Source of the DNA: an uncultured Clostridia bacterium
Lineage (GTDB): Bacteria; Bacillota; Clostridia; Christensenellales; UBA1242
DNA: 64,000 bases
Assembly: GCA_934754335.1 (NCBI GenBank)
Contig: CAKVHY010000003.1
Location: 1-64,000 of the forward strand
Reading direction: 5' to 3'
The translations under genes were made by a program, and so were the position numbers. Under the pieces are notes generated by a model, which was not told the DNA's origin, searched no databases, and worked only from the letters and a program-made list of their open reading frames with translations. Positions 47,401 to 50,749 of the stretch are shown in pieces (within the stretch, counting starts at the first letter, position 1; every line of letters starts with the position of its first letter).

Positions 47401-48971
47401 TAGAATAAACTTCCACTTTTTCCACCATCAACGCTATTTCCATTAACATCAATAAATCTTATAGGAGAAGTTGAAATATCTGTTTTCTCCCCATTTTTTA
47501 ACAATGCTAGAGAATATCTTCCAGAATATGAAGGTTCCGCAACAACTTTAATTTTTGTACCTTGAATGCCATAGTAATCTTTAAAAATACTAACGCTTTC
47601 TAAAGTTGAATCATCATTAACAAATATTTCTCTTGGCATATTTGAAACCGAGACTCTAACCTTAATCTCTTTTGTAAACTGACCAACATAATCTTTATAA
47701 TCTATCATGAAGGTAATAAGTGCAGAATCAGAAGTATTTGCAATATCAGAAGAAAGTTTGTAACTAGCACAATTAACTAAGTTGGCCAAATCTCCACCCA
47801 TATTTCCGAAATTACTACTATCGTAGTTCGCAACTTCTGCAACCACATACTTTGATGGAGCAGATACAACTTGTCCGGATCCAGTTTTTCTTACAATTTT
47901 ATTATCAGCATCTTTGATAGAAACAATATAATTTTCATCATCACGTCCACCAAGTTGACCAATTTTAAATGTTAAAATTCTGTTAATCAAATAATTATAA
48001 TTTTGTTTTTCTTCTTCAGTCAAACCTTCTTGCAAAATGTTAAGGTTTGCCATTCCAATTTCATACTCACCTTTTCCATTCTTAGAAACAGCAAATACAC
48101 CATTTCCCTCTGCGTTATTTGAATAAACAACTATGTTGCTATCGGAAATAACGTCCACAACTTCAATCGTTTTCGTTGCAACAATCGGTTCAATACCTTC
48201 CTTGCCAACCGTATCAAGAGCAGTTACTTTGATTGGAACGCAAGTTTTTCCAAAAGATGTTATTCTATTTAAATTAAATAAAATATCATCTTTTGCAACA
48301 CCACTTTTAACTCTCAAAACACTATTTACGATTTCAAAGTTATCAGTTAACCATTTAAGTCTACCAGCATTGCTTGGATCACTTAAACTATTAGCACCAA
48401 CTTGGAAATCTTTATCAAATTCAACAAGAACATTTTTTCTACTTATATCGTTTGGAACGAAAGTTAAAACATTATCACCAGTCGGTGAAAAATCAAGTCC
48501 GTTTCCATTTACGTCAAGAGCCATATTTTTAACAGATAAAGAAGTAATACCCTTTTCGATATTTACTTTAATAGTCTTCTTTATTCCGCCTTCTTTTGTT
48601 AAAACAGTTATGATAGATTCACCATCTAACCTAGGAGTAATCTTAACATAGTTTTTGTTATCTTTAAACTCTTTGGTGATGGAGATTTTTTCATCAGTTT
48701 GGATATCAATCTCCTTACTAACCTCATCTTTACCAATAACAGTTATAACTACCGTTTTCTCCTCAGCGTTTGTAATTAAAACACCATCTTCAATTCTAGA
48801 AGAAATGGACAAAGAGATAGCATCGTTATCCGACAATACCGAGCCATCAACTTCAACATTTATCTTCATGCCATCGTAAGGATTTCCACAAGCAAACAAA
48901 AATCCTAATGAACAAATAAATGTCATTACAATCACTAGCAATCTTTTTCTCATAACTTTCATTCCATCCAT
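23469..48971 (-). CDS. Giant 8500-residue surface lipoprotein with Ig-like and GLUG-type beta-helix modules
   Basis: An uninterrupted 25.5-kb frame, roughly 0.9 MDa. The signal peptide ends in lipobox LFAC (Cys28), so the N-terminus should be lipid-anchored outside the cell. Residues ~30-1150 and ~1780-3080 are beta-rich Ig-like segments. At least six solenoid modules each begin with a strand like YYVLTNDLTLSN or YIMMNDITLSN, followed by GLUG-type motifs (GGVVGY, YVGGVAGY). They start near residues 1160, 3090, 3640, 4490, 5180 and 5600; the last is very long. A helical insertion spans ~6160-6540. A four-cysteine motif lies at ~8004-8037, then a beta-rich C-terminal region. The start could also be Met4 or Met7. 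Such proteins usually serve adhesion or matrix building; the ligand is unknown. No enzyme domain was seen. Confidence 0.93.
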   Translation of the reverse strand: MDGMKVMRKRLLVIVMTFICSLGFLFACGNPYDGMKINVEVDGSVLSDNDAISLSISSRIEDGVLITNAEEKTVVITVIGKDEVSKEIDIQTDEKISITKEFKDNKNYVKITPRLDGESIITVLTKEGGIKKTIKVNIEKGITSLSVKNMALDVNGNGLDFSPTGDNVLTFVPNDISRKNVLVEFDKDFQVGANSLSDPSNAGRLKWLTDNFEIVNSVLRVKSGVAKDDILFNLNRITSFGKTCVPIKVTALDTVGKEGIEPIVATKTIEVVDVISDSNIVVYSNNAEGNGVFAVSKNGKGEYEIGMANLNILQEGLTEEEKQNYNYLINRILTFKIGQLGGRDDENYIVSIKDADNKIVRKTGSGQVVSAPSKYVVAEVANYDSSNFGNMGGDLANLVNCASYKLSSDIANTSDSALITFMIDYKDYVGQFTKEIKVRVSVSNMPREIFVNDDSTLESVSIFKDYYGIQGTKIKVVAEPSYSGRYSLALLKNGEKTDISTSPIRFIDVNGNSVDGGKSGSLFYIKHNLNNEEIDALLDEYSVKISFEFRISTGEREENGTFKQIETSLSKTIKLNLIKSLSQEDLKGLAIAKLDLDITYPNKGDCLLIDLSEENVNVADYFDIKNAEYDRELLSLSAEGSKLYVVPNSNANVGKTSIKIYALNSASSGYKTVSIQSICNLFIPIFFGENNGVKYPFVMELNDNNSVFRNGDIYNDSRLNSQILYSPNKRNGENENEIWSEITYSTISNLVVRVNDKGSKNPTKIGLKLYNYILTIDANGDRVSRKLDITANCSVSIRGSEYLSWENGEIVTTGAVTNASEPAIITFNYSGYRWNEEKSKYELVKYSQSIKVWCFKPLSKFTINSQTEPVLYDYNSVGMNKAGEYSSYQLKYSVEPTIEDMGGLKTETKAGVEFGYLFESKYGVDSFENVVVREIKFSNNEVLRIKLGDIATFDEQTLTINLVDFYSLIGYDGSDASAGGIKMIANKWIEINKLSKLSASDVEEILENWIYSDALNIKFRVSLEQFGLLVGAENVDIKIERANKIKNIILENVDETGVYIEKRNNVASSFDLELRTESVVVFKDRLILSNFNNEVFEVEGVNADGSINSNNIKIVPKSAGVAYLTIQTENSMYQIGNTVDASTKVVLRVKVADGKSEETAFEISKISDLKQMYADLKSKNNYYYVLTNDLTLSNNNALSWKDISGVFATNNGEDLDTFSLNGKLDYVYNGVSYSKFSTLNVVWNITQKDIADAIKNDQISNLIYTNELNIAVLPFIAGTNAIVKNLAVNMNINADLPKIVTQLAEENDNSVLASKVKFSTLNIGGIAGYTVTSILNCKSEGILNINANNWADNFVGNDNNQNYKQINIGGMVGKAVSTDINNGNTIVNANIGGKYQQTSNVTDSYVNSDIAIVVQANEQKGTISKFINVGGVLGYAYYRSGVSKSLYDLTSSASIVVVDENGEFNYANVGGVVGFLRGSATLSGLTSYPTLRAKKNVGGVIGAVEGVLTLTASKVYLVSEMDSLGVNSSSIIANQNVGGLIGYACAINEDLAKITIQETYVRGFNTSNVDGTNFFGNIYGKKYDGWADDEVSIGGLVGCAEVSVSLDKTYFDASVYTNVNNPKVSGMVGVWTKNPSIIVYNEDGSSSTKKLNNTYSINNSYVKADISASVYGLCDGLDEVNKNEEQISNFVTKANVSKFYAYLNGNKYLILSNGGGNAGSTINKVDNFDFTGFDTTDGSINKGDWFINEKVNDGQPIILRRINDKLVPMYDYLPENLYASLYNLSFNNRAYIELSDSNNSSAEKNVVLFYNHNNEGITNVVNNKYLIGVDGIFSNATNYNYSRLISINLGGASSSIKTNFVELLLNGEISVKSSDIDQRVLKIKGNLIETVGTGVVDLTFYHTLNPEISTTVHFAVVDGFSEVKLYNINVKKEEVKPLTKGVENFETIYIDEDSNYLLEAVNIFNAGVAGEIAYNTNKNIGAIIEILDAKDLNDENVNGQIQVNQAGEVLTIADIGSLIYISNINDLSSLIFKGTKIGVVYLKITPVLNLETVQGIVDFESIYVKNDETKVNVRTELAEGEKVKALTNLGKEYAYNIVAKAKQIVIENEDAQIQPSGSDEVNIKVRTGNVALVDKTSGAGVKLYNADGSENIDYLAVINEDILINFYYYDTTNKKYNLVKSGDVKLENEPFTERFKNIENSSLVILEQSTAFVTMIAGSSEYIINYDVTFRFNKDRYKENATSFNLDELKYKVEFLAGSNKFATDTYDFVISASDPEKITATFYSQSEREEAGGFAENPGTTLSPGYTGLLKIQVSEKFSNCSYLTVELDSNSKDLYRYLNITQVRARLQEDQNEGLYHTIGYYPILTSIDENGVVTLEKTSSEYENIDNKIIFDDIFFLKFGLDESYKLEQSEREINLVIKAYNSKGTQVGSTLTKSLIVKPLPEIEVYINNSALFYDKTEIQPGDYKQIYWSAKNFDSIVEVSVSYANNAYMPYLFIVDESGLNSFIQNEGKSVDPEANGFTGMFEEGKSYYLVCLTTFFEHNNLMSNDLYDNASMIKIVATVSKYGVINPTSAEVSVQVVPLEIKDVTLAGSTSNGDSNNFEVLNGTSNGLQMLINPSEDSSDSTNIFRQIYGFKEETEKGKGSYVIFNNNYVDLNAEIENSKKVDAYKNITGYYNRDLIENRFDENNHPSFDLSNVGDNVYLYDSVSNSYINLKEMVAGGQYYLLNKGYYLISKLVITGENEKELKIEDFEKLNIQFEIDGISFNAKSVLGDSYLDYVQYYYANEQRYYSLKYMIENGGVFKGENEIYWKYNAKNYLNLTVYEAGNTAKYAYFRIYVPFERFYNLEEIKAILGNDDSYENRVCTTLLYKNRIYDINNYQLYEFEKTTDTGADFVNLYGEFVDVSKRYSMMDFSNKEKAQFAISGIYIDEDGTNTFVTGSKANFYYKVTDSNGEITETKLVKDGNYNGFIFKQETKTKVINGTKYNFHYYSLKATSVGNVGTILVKFDYFYDCFGEIRAFSDDIEDERFVKENDLYRVRIKDNEKSYKTEDGIEENYRYNLYTIEYEFDLIVKENTTYDHPNPIYDQKDFESMVEGQHYIMMNDITLSNYIPRVGNMASLDGNGYKITIESFDLKDFRGLSTEVNVGLFTEIVSEYTDASTGATGTPIVKNMTIDISPLFTSDDDIRKYTQDDTNLVYRYLNNFVTSSDIAENLNAYNNTISSHKLDLAFNKNVNFGVLAGINNGSITNVKVVSLEDINDSNLHILTSGIIDGVNTTLSFGGITAINNGSITNSFVGINNIISIDNNEIDNNFISWKNETADDKVIEDGKGETEDITLNPFKLAGSGRFAGVAVVNNNIISSTFAKAVGIENKYKGVENNETGAFVVVNAGKILNSFVEGYEFVENTYRTSQDFAISSENNVSGFVYENSGTIENAYSSVALKTHSSNSSGFVYENSGSIKYAYSTSYNTAIKAGNSGSLAHGAFNKWLDETSSGTGTIDNSYYLVAEGESELPYEQAVGISGIKNINGENGQMISEFDQANFFVGFIFLDNNEDSVWFMTKNGPKLVSTSIINTYSHRILTGMINEKTGEVIYDENTNTELDFSELTLVERAQYTYNYEYANDYQYGTRVNPLLVSTSEQFVNFIIENSRAYIDNNQKVVRVFGKTADETETDAVSTVNYIRQINDLEFAVTNETNIWNTPKNGVLLREVIFLGNYEGNGLDINNLNLTFKNDTEAKVNSHNFGLFNQIGLNKDNRDGLGINDAYAGAVIKNVNFDLVAYLGVQTTPDKAGVLAGSIYNSTIINVNISSSNDETAVVKGKNLVGGVSGLILDDTTGENADRTNLFDIEITDLKVRSSYENLIYTSAYTNPYGIYKKFATTQMDHTVISSYTLVDIENKGDTVSLNSYISNRIGSLSYAGSVAGIVYLDSNTNVNESERIKNLVTENFDEAVYKETEATIQNISVSGKFDIFAENAGGLFGYLGSNSKVSNVVLYANTDESKIGIKAKNYGGGIVAENRGVVEKAQLLFEDETQNTYDAEINNWNNLGKVNEAQETSGLFTVDGENYQGKIISIGGVAGYNNGGTIYDSMVKVPVTSDYALVAGGIIGYAENFTLIGYSYITSSVFANEVIGGTVGYYLAGAINQNKEFDLNYALYMEHVIALNKWGGKVRTALENNVSHLFTEANVDYKFTLRMAEIGNQQITSYSKIGRQQVAGKENEYTYYNIDASVKNLSYNNNANSFTYVGSLVGTVMVDNNIITNATTGAFTNHSENSVVDENRFIKQDKVNDLVEGELGDYFDGVVSTTYATLTTSGSADDENLSMNYGVINQALPTTSRVTTFNLANAELFSNGVVKVEKDNSKSIGEVFGDYKYSSIIQKDGMQTAIQLYLQNITGYYENVDTLPSGSTNETIDKMSSVNLFTNVYTVYEYNADGSYIIENGQRKISYKINASLVNPENPQARENYVWMKSSDEYLSKYKLAGYSNFATIKNSQELIEALSKPDNSRFYTMNTLSTDEGGKYVIDLTEISNRSNFARFNTVFRGVLTGMVDEDGNRPTVILKTGQVVDDEYYSVYALLNEINGAVISNIDFVIEIDNSRNVGKIYGSENGNFGLIATRVNLSTIEDCTFTIKSNNGNLKFELAYNEIEEGFNNVNNFGLIFGEVTASNIVGKDNGIVKLTVDDGIQELSIRTGVASTIGGFIGLAQSSSLYNISIQSDDKLKLNALVNYGRTTNNKIDLNFAGFVAKSASNSISSIEFKNINVNSDYDLNSNYLSNMRRYGVYFDIYIGGVVASSAYSTITNVYNNSGMNINLQRDGVEETLKKSTYSIYVGGIAGSILNTNIVNSKAGTLNVSEILVNAHYFYNYIGGLVGFVQDNSSISGNKESKNDYGNYSSIQASILVNAKDNAYIGGLIGYNKASGNVLTNMFNLGEVSVTNVTLLSESCSSVGIINLGGLVGYSDNGTYKNVYNAGDVKAVQSDTVEMNLGGFIGFAKVVKIENFIEYGDVYYYSRDNFFNNVGGIIGSASLTTIELKKGYSVARFYCINEPVNVEKTYNANLNTIASICNTDNTSEVYFVLEFYAKYQDVASSTEILSKAYDYSSYTDLDKSKNGTTAIGYADFIELVGTKLGNSEGFEDAQISDANSEPKVVLGRSTCLKTMLLPFELGKLSFEKGTKLNPQEITENAIANNTGYYILTTDITISDIDEFKGVLVGRNKNSINKNNNTPLDSANRGKDYPVLTVNITNLASTGIISGFAVRVSNDVKEHNFIGTNNGRVFNCVTFGEVTGDIKGSNDVENPTIVSSFLKTNNADIYRCGAVVTYTGKITGNVEREKDETTQKDIVKQDLVISGFVYENSGIIKDCYSTVNTDWVAKYHETGGVVKNYEINIKDAEEENKIPTGEKKDSLVAVGLAYINKTRTYSGISQSFHANEFIDYKVDLVGVEITYEIVTQEVLGAQVETINEVKTYRTSSIGSNNYNNSQTDDLLDKNISYFNSIDDAGNNIWDKSYRDTNYYLYNIRQGVVISTGIEAKLTYEVENDTNEIYVNAEEGSINYHNGQTQDGDIENKFPAKPKSVLDGSTYNLFQTESTSYIIKSEKDFNRYLLTSDIYGYQDLRLRKEGIDLPVYILNDSTQAKVYNLGGVNEDAIGFKDIKDEFIGFRITLTGFKLNGPMFEKNSGVIAGLTFKSLSLTDEQLEGDKDVAIVVGQNNKTIKWVFADGCSILSGKNGVGIISAYNIGTIGNVKVTNSSIGAFNNKYVSNAGAIAGMNVGTIGGHGVGAVMVGSANETGITIFGISYIGGAVGCNNGRIAGGVAVYKSNITGVDTSSQSIGGLAGASSASIESACVIECTITNLGVQTGGMIGYVESGVIGNDETYLISHTFVANSEITGNGSCIGGLIGLSYGSLKSVCLLDSNVGYQNEKTQANYVGGVVGYSTGYITMPYVIAGNGSISITGNANFVGGVAGYAYGTIYKFKVAPSSSGSGSITIKGLGNYVGGVAGRSDASIKSDYNGVYSLILDMKNVTVTAGTTKEDRITGGNYVGGVAGYGASVSEINVSELKVSSIADQDNYGYIGGVVGYGYVIKTINASKITVSTTGKACYIGGVAGYIEDIDNANAEEINVSAKGRYVGGIAGEAGRINQSYITKVDVSSQIENVGDSLDSRLRKAFETLLQQIKETEENCDNLNSLIRPYLNSEDKIAQESFAGINEIDYSDLSGFKNTVNNQLNVLISLIAEKEAYFTEKDGKTEKMYYEKLKDIANDAILFNQFVTGDKALPYVIEQSNKVISAVNKYISAKKVELKSKLTDADQEKYTALQEEVETISVEITNLVAEVHKYKDANNNYLYKAKDGENLYAKYWSADGITTSTLYNTYFASGSLNSFESKLSGTNKTNFAERMNGLKAKYNSLISSPKKDGENIINGLSKQRFITQYEGLEKQIIDLIALYGQNEIDSLTNTMNTKQAECDQLLAQIEEISDLKDELAELGTLSKQVSSYEEKFVEIKTNAIINKDEVLDIIKEIEETIENLKTKIAKDLRNYRQNYAFVGGVAGTVGWINSTEAKDVNATTNGVFLGGIAGQLTGYSSEVTLGVASALNNTITSSFNAGVHYSNHTLLDGAFVGGGYGIAGFVNFYLVGEEQAKGSLYREISAVGINGLIASQDPLIDKTIVSAQGSFVGGLAGFSGSLSGVIIINETQVSSQMDYVGGVSGSVGDNSEWRTNKAEEKGTNNYSSANGNCQVNATIIVQTVTISTTGRYVGGVAGYIRGGLLGSVNVKALTLTGGRLAKETGDTDDGYVGGVAGLITANNYVNDFSSKDQFARNKVGIYATILVGGENQADAVSITAQGNYVGGAFGKSNLDLGHYTTESNSAGAYNYKGSKYTYAGGSGGTITVRNLTISSSLGDNIGGVVGAFEGYSLNKVENGRIIETQILSAHVNQTILSYEKDANGKLTPNYDDDEKLSNLIPSTKVDGTKYYRAKRRILALNITITANGDNVGGAIGKTDSTNENASLSNNVVDKLNTDNNIDVGNIVITNSTRSDNGTTKGNNVGGAIGYAGREVNKVAVIISDSGVNITSNGKYVGGLIGCAGSLVTGAEAFSNIVVNSTYIAVLPDKTKEVIDNAGKKTIEPLTSSDPAYLNYIKEFEEAESVYVGGIIGGLEEGTLTSEADYQVWIAGTINVTANQNKVGGLIGKGQLGSVVGKNRVDFITNNAKITVKGNAMVGGAVGYGPYVGSITLNNVTVNGVYAVGGVAGYADVSSVELNNATVTATGKALSEDEIYAYFSRYSEKVGETLTWQLYEDITPSGNGSVNQTYAFAGGGAGVTRKTSVSTKSFKIQNLNLNANGGFVGGGVGAELVKYGVKEPDKTYETISINASKITNSTIFASGNGVGGMFGYVAYADIYSTGSMDTSSVQISGLSYVGGIVGRANGDIMGKILVKGNESQKITGSSYVGGVVGYLNGGILKNKSRPGGGDDIEAHTSIVVANVTVLGDNSTGSYVGGIAGLVTGHINVERIQVLFTDSTYSISGNAYVGGIAGKLEGGFNTNYVGSADGLTLGQNNRSPEFDSENDSYNYHYPLIDGANGSAKTVDSATAGYIGGGVNIENGVASINGNSNVGGAFGYNDGITAINGNIENIIVNGGTKTGGVSGESKILYVRYLKLKTNKDENGLNISVVGSGDYTGGFVGYSNGLCAVGSYRGVRVSGTNYVGGICGYSNGGSITASARSLRINGNNTYDGITASGSYVGGICGYAIGGCKISGQTAGEDANNDITISGVNYVGGVLGKGDVRYVYDGDGNILREQCSSPTVSGENSATITASGSYVGGIAGELIHCTSDNTQQVKISGSNTGSISAQGDYVGGICGNFHKDTLASSSAKLGNCRVTVPARSSISGGSYVGGLFGYVDTDAGEKSESTELRVEGITEFVGSKEKVVSAIMGSMYVGGLAGYSAVGANLTDNHKIIVKQITMQISSSVESSSSLYTDYNDGYYEGRYKVTEIIHNYFCNNSKCTNYGKQLSLGTRDGKDAWVCNGKSQGEYCTYYTTAYLPKKVGDSGTFDMLGVLSPGFEAGKSRTVVTGQDFHNTLNAFNYIGKIIGNNLKLGYYDEDCGTYDHDQMIFSGEKPNRISHLERTVELIDSTGQVILSSKGQTDFNSPDVTATYKFTYMPGDGKSIKKSSNYQEIQLGIQGTQSVEAQISYQTASSWVETSREITYNQIFSHKEKVWHTVVDTIGYDEEGRPITSERIVESEQDIYKTDYSNGAGYITYRGTQVSENIKVGTLNVTGYVKLIPVVLCELEVSLSNGLSYTYEFISYIYESSEITATYNAEPEKIVQSVPNPSAGQSITIIDGTPIYGELVIKDADKDDKRKEYARQTAINANQNVVVDYNINSMFSNVGLTQSSARKIIKNGETVTFKINFEKEEEQLKINSLNMHSNLLGLITSRTLKEGTVTHDELSYNVRAYTSSGKVLDDSVISKITSCDFGWSLAKTSGTVIPGKEQTNG
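24855..24965 (-). other. Four-cysteine, zinc-ribbon-like motif in the giant protein
   Basis: The segment around FCNNSKCTNYGKQL and VCNGKSQGEYC gives C-x4-C ... C-x7-C at about residues 8004-8037. Cysteine is otherwise scarce in this protein. It may bind a metal or form disulfides outside the cell. Confidence 0.5.
25100..31900 (-). repeat. Dense GLUG-type repeat region of the giant gene
   Basis: Tens of degenerate copies of a YVGGVAGY-like motif spaced roughly 25-60 residues apart, interrupted once by the coiled-coil insertion. At DNA level the repeated phrase on the plus strand is close to ccaccaacataa. The repeats are degenerate rather than identical, so this is an old expanded array. Confidence 0.85.
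29350..30490 (-). other. Coiled-coil/helical insertion inside the GLUG solenoid of the giant protein
   Basis: About 380 residues (~6160-6540) rich in Glu, Lys, Leu and Gln, with heptad-like runs (LRKAFETLLQQIKETEENC; ITNLVAEVHKY; QLLAQIEEISDLKDELAEL). They replace the glycine-rich beta repeats, which resume directly afterwards with FVGGVAGTVGW. The reading frame is unbroken. The layout suggests a helical stalk or hairpin projecting from the solenoid. Confidence 0.8.
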
Positions 48972-49309
48972 AAACTTATTATTTGTAATTTTATTTTTAT
49001 AATAACTTTTTCAAATATAATTTTTAAGATTTATTATAATTAATAATTACTAGTAATAGTATAACTATTTTGTCGAAACATGTCAAAGAAAATCAAGTAT
49101 TTATTAAAACTTTTTTAATATTTTTATATTTAATATTTACGCCTTTATAAAGCCCTTTTTATAATGTTTGGATAATACTTTGCAAAATAAAAAATTAAAA
49201 TAATAATTAGGCTAAAAAATTTTATTAATTTTTATAAAAATTTTTTCAAAAAATCTTTTAAAATCCTATGAAATATGCTAAAATGTTTTAGTTTTAAAAG
49301 GATAAAAAT
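48972..49309. other. Divergent intergenic region between the giant gene and ttcA
   Basis: An AT-rich 338-base gap. It holds the giant-gene promoter (49058-49086) with an ~80-base leader, and a weaker extended -10 for ttcA (TGC-TAAAAT ending at 49284). I see no other gene or RNA. Confidence 0.7.
49058..49086 (-). promoter_or_regulatory. Strong promoter of the giant lipoprotein gene
   Basis: A perfect TTGACA (49081-49086), 17 bases and TATACT (49058-49063). A near-consensus promoter before a 25.5-kb gene implies real and costly expression. Confidence 0.85.
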
Positions 49310-50050
49310 ATGCAAAAAATTTTAAGTTTAATGCGTCACGCAATAGATAAATACTCAATGATCAAAGAAAATGATAGAATAGCAGTTGGAATTTCAGGCG
49401 GAAAAGATAGTCTTCTTCTCGCCAAAGCACTTAAGCAATATTCTAAGTTTTCTCCAATAAAATTCTCAGTAGTCGGCATTACAATTGATATGTTTAACGA
49501 TAATAATTTTAAAGAAATTGAAGAATTTTGCAAAGAGAATGAAATTGAATATCATATAGTCCCTTCAAATATTTATGAAACGGTTTTCGATATTAGAAAA
49601 GAAAAAAATCCTTGCTCACTTTGTAGCAAATTAAGAAGAGGAATGCTTATCTCCACCGCAAAATCTCTAGGTTGCAACAAACTTGCATTAGGTCATACAA
49701 AAGATGATGTAATTCACACTTTTTTCTTAAGCATGATTTATGAGGGCAGGTTAAATAGTTTCTCTCCTGTATCTTATTTAGACCGAACTGACATGTATGT
49801 AATTAGACCATTTATACTTTTAGATGAAAAGTTAATACTAAAGAAGGTTTCAACATTACCTGTTAAAAAGAGCAAATGCCCTATGGACAAAACTTCAAAA
49901 CGTGAATATGTTAAAACCCTAATCAATAACCTTGAACAGGAGATTCCAATTTCAAAAGATAGAATTTTTAGAGCAATCATCACGCCCGAAAGTTATAACT
50001 TGTTTGACAAATTTGAAAAACAAATAAAAGACGATTTTAATAAAAATTAA
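49310..50050 (+). CDS. ttcA: tRNA 2-thiocytidine synthetase TtcA
   Basis: An ATP-dependent PP-loop enzyme that puts sulfur on C32 of certain tRNAs using an Fe-S cluster. The 246-residue protein has the PP-loop GISGGKDSLLLAKAL (SGGKDS at 29-34) and CSLCSKLRRGML with the CxxC pair. A third cysteine (KSKCPMD) completes the TtcA pattern, which separates it from TilS. AAGGA lies before ATG 49310. It is a single gene ending in a terminator shared with spoIIID. Confidence 0.9.
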   Translation: MQKILSLMRHAIDKYSMIKENDRIAVGISGGKDSLLLAKALKQYSKFSPIKFSVVGITIDMFNDNNFKEIEEFCKENEIEYHIVPSNIYETVFDIRKEKNPCSLCSKLRRGMLISTAKSLGCNKLALGHTKDDVIHTFFLSMIYEGRLNSFSPVSYLDRTDMYVIRPFILLDEKLILKKVSTLPVKKSKCPMDKTSKREYVKTLINNLEQEIPISKDRIFRAIITPESYNLFDKFEKQIKDDFNKN

Positions 50051-50104
50051 AAAACACCTGCAAAGAGAAACCAATAAAGGTTCTCTTAAACACAGGTGCT
50101 TTTA
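50051..50104. terminator. Bidirectional terminator between ttcA and spoIIID
   Basis: A long imperfect hairpin pairing AAAACACCTG (50051-50060) with CAGGTGCTTTT (50093-50103). The inner stem is AGAGAAACC/GGTTCTCT. It overlaps the last codons of spoIIID. Confidence 0.8.
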
Positions 50105-50337
50105 TTTTCCAAATATGCAAGCCTTGTGGCTTCCCCACCACGAATATGCTTTTCATTAAAGTTTTTAATCAAAATTTTCTGTACCTTTTTATATAAGCGT
50201 TTATTTATATAAGGCAACTTATTTGAAACATCATTATGAACTGTACTCTTACTAACATTATAAAATTTAGCAGTTTTTCTTATAGTTGATTTGGTTTTAA
50301 TAATATATTTTGCAAAAATTTCCGCCCTTTGAAACAT
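50086..50337 (-). CDS. spoIIID: Sporulation transcriptional regulator SpoIIID
   Basis: A mother-cell DNA-binding protein that tunes the sigma-E and sigma-K regulons during sporulation. The 83-residue protein has the typical helix-turn-helix TIRKTAKFYNVSKSTVHNDV. It also has the family's IRGGEATRLAYLENK end. I choose ATG 50337, which has GGAGG five bases upstream; a TTG four codons earlier is inside that site. A sigma-E-like promoter may precede it. Marks the organism as a spore former. Confidence 0.95.
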   Translation of the reverse strand: MFQRAEIFAKYIIKTKSTIRKTAKFYNVSKSTVHNDVSNKLPYINKRLYKKVQKILIKNFNEKHIRGGEATRLAYLENKSTCV

Positions 50338-50362
50338 AAACACCTCCAAGCGTTTTTAAGAT

Positions 50363-50390
50363 ATTTATGTCGAAAAATGCGGAAATAGAA
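50363..50390 (-). promoter_or_regulatory. Possible sigma-E-type promoter of spoIIID
   Basis: On the minus strand CATAAAT (50363-50369) fits a sigma-E -10 element, with CTATTT (about 50383-50388) at -35 distance. In Bacillus subtilis spoIIID is sigma-E dependent. The -35 match is weak. Confidence 0.35.
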
Positions 50391-50416
50391 CAAAAAATAC
50401 GACTTAACGCCGTATC
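50390..50416 (-). terminator. Terminator after acpP
   Basis: The stem ATACGGC/GTCGTAT (one G-T pair) is followed by a T run on the minus strand. Confidence 0.75.
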
Positions 50417-50421
50417 TCCGA

Positions 50422-50661
50422 TTACTTATTATCTTTTTTATTTTTGCCAACAATATTAATAATATCATCAACAGTTTTGATTTTAACTGCTTCTTCGTCC
50501 GAAACAGTTACACCAAATTCATCCTCCAAAGTCATTAATAATTCAACAACATCAAGCGAATCAGCGCCCAAATCATCAACGATTCTACTTTCCTTTTTGA
50601 TTAACTCTGGTTTTAAATTTAATTGGATAGATAATAGTTCTCTTATTTTTTCAAAATCCAT
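50422..50661 (-). CDS. acpP: Acyl carrier protein
   Basis: Carries growing fatty-acyl chains on a phosphopantetheine arm. The 79-residue acidic protein has the attachment site GADSLD (Ser35) and the following helix VVELLMTLEDEFG. The start is ATG 50661 with GGAGG five bases upstream; an in-frame GTG four codons earlier overlaps that site. It stands alone beside spoIIID rather than in the plsX-rnc cluster. It could serve general lipid synthesis or a specialised pathway; the sequence looks like an ordinary AcpP. Confidence 0.95.
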   Translation of the reverse strand: MDFEKIRELLSIQLNLKPELIKKESRIVDDLGADSLDVVELLMTLEDEFGVTVSDEEAVKIKTVDDIINIVGKNKKDNK

Positions 50662-50671
50662 GACTGCCTCC

Positions 50672-50688
50672 ACGAATCTATCATTCGT
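50672..50688 (-). promoter_or_regulatory. Inverted repeat in the acpP leader
   Basis: ACGAAT-CTATC-ATTCGT, six-base arms, lies between the promoter and the ribosome site. It could be an operator or leader hairpin. It does not match the FapR consensus as I recall it. Confidence 0.3.
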
Positions 50689-50695
50689 TGAATTT

Positions 50696-50724
50696 ATTAT
50701 AATGAATATAATTTTTTTTGTAAA
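50696..50724 (-). promoter_or_regulatory. Promoter of acpP
   Basis: TTTACA (50719-50724), 17 bases and TATAAT (50696-50701). Confidence 0.8.
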
Positions 50725-50749
50725 GCAAATTTCATTAATTTTTAAAAAT

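Noticed and set aside
25981..48879. Several plus-strand frames of 70-170 codons antisense to the giant gene
   Set aside because: They lack ribosome sites and known domains, and their composition mirrors the repeats on the other strand.
23469..48971. Non-ribosomal peptide or polyketide synthase, suspected from the gene length
   Set aside because: No adenylation, condensation, ketosynthase or carrier motifs; the sequence is glycine-rich solenoid and Ig-like.
49310..50050. tRNA-lysidine synthetase TilS
   Set aside because: The CSLC pair and the later CPMD cysteine, plus the short length, fit TtcA better.
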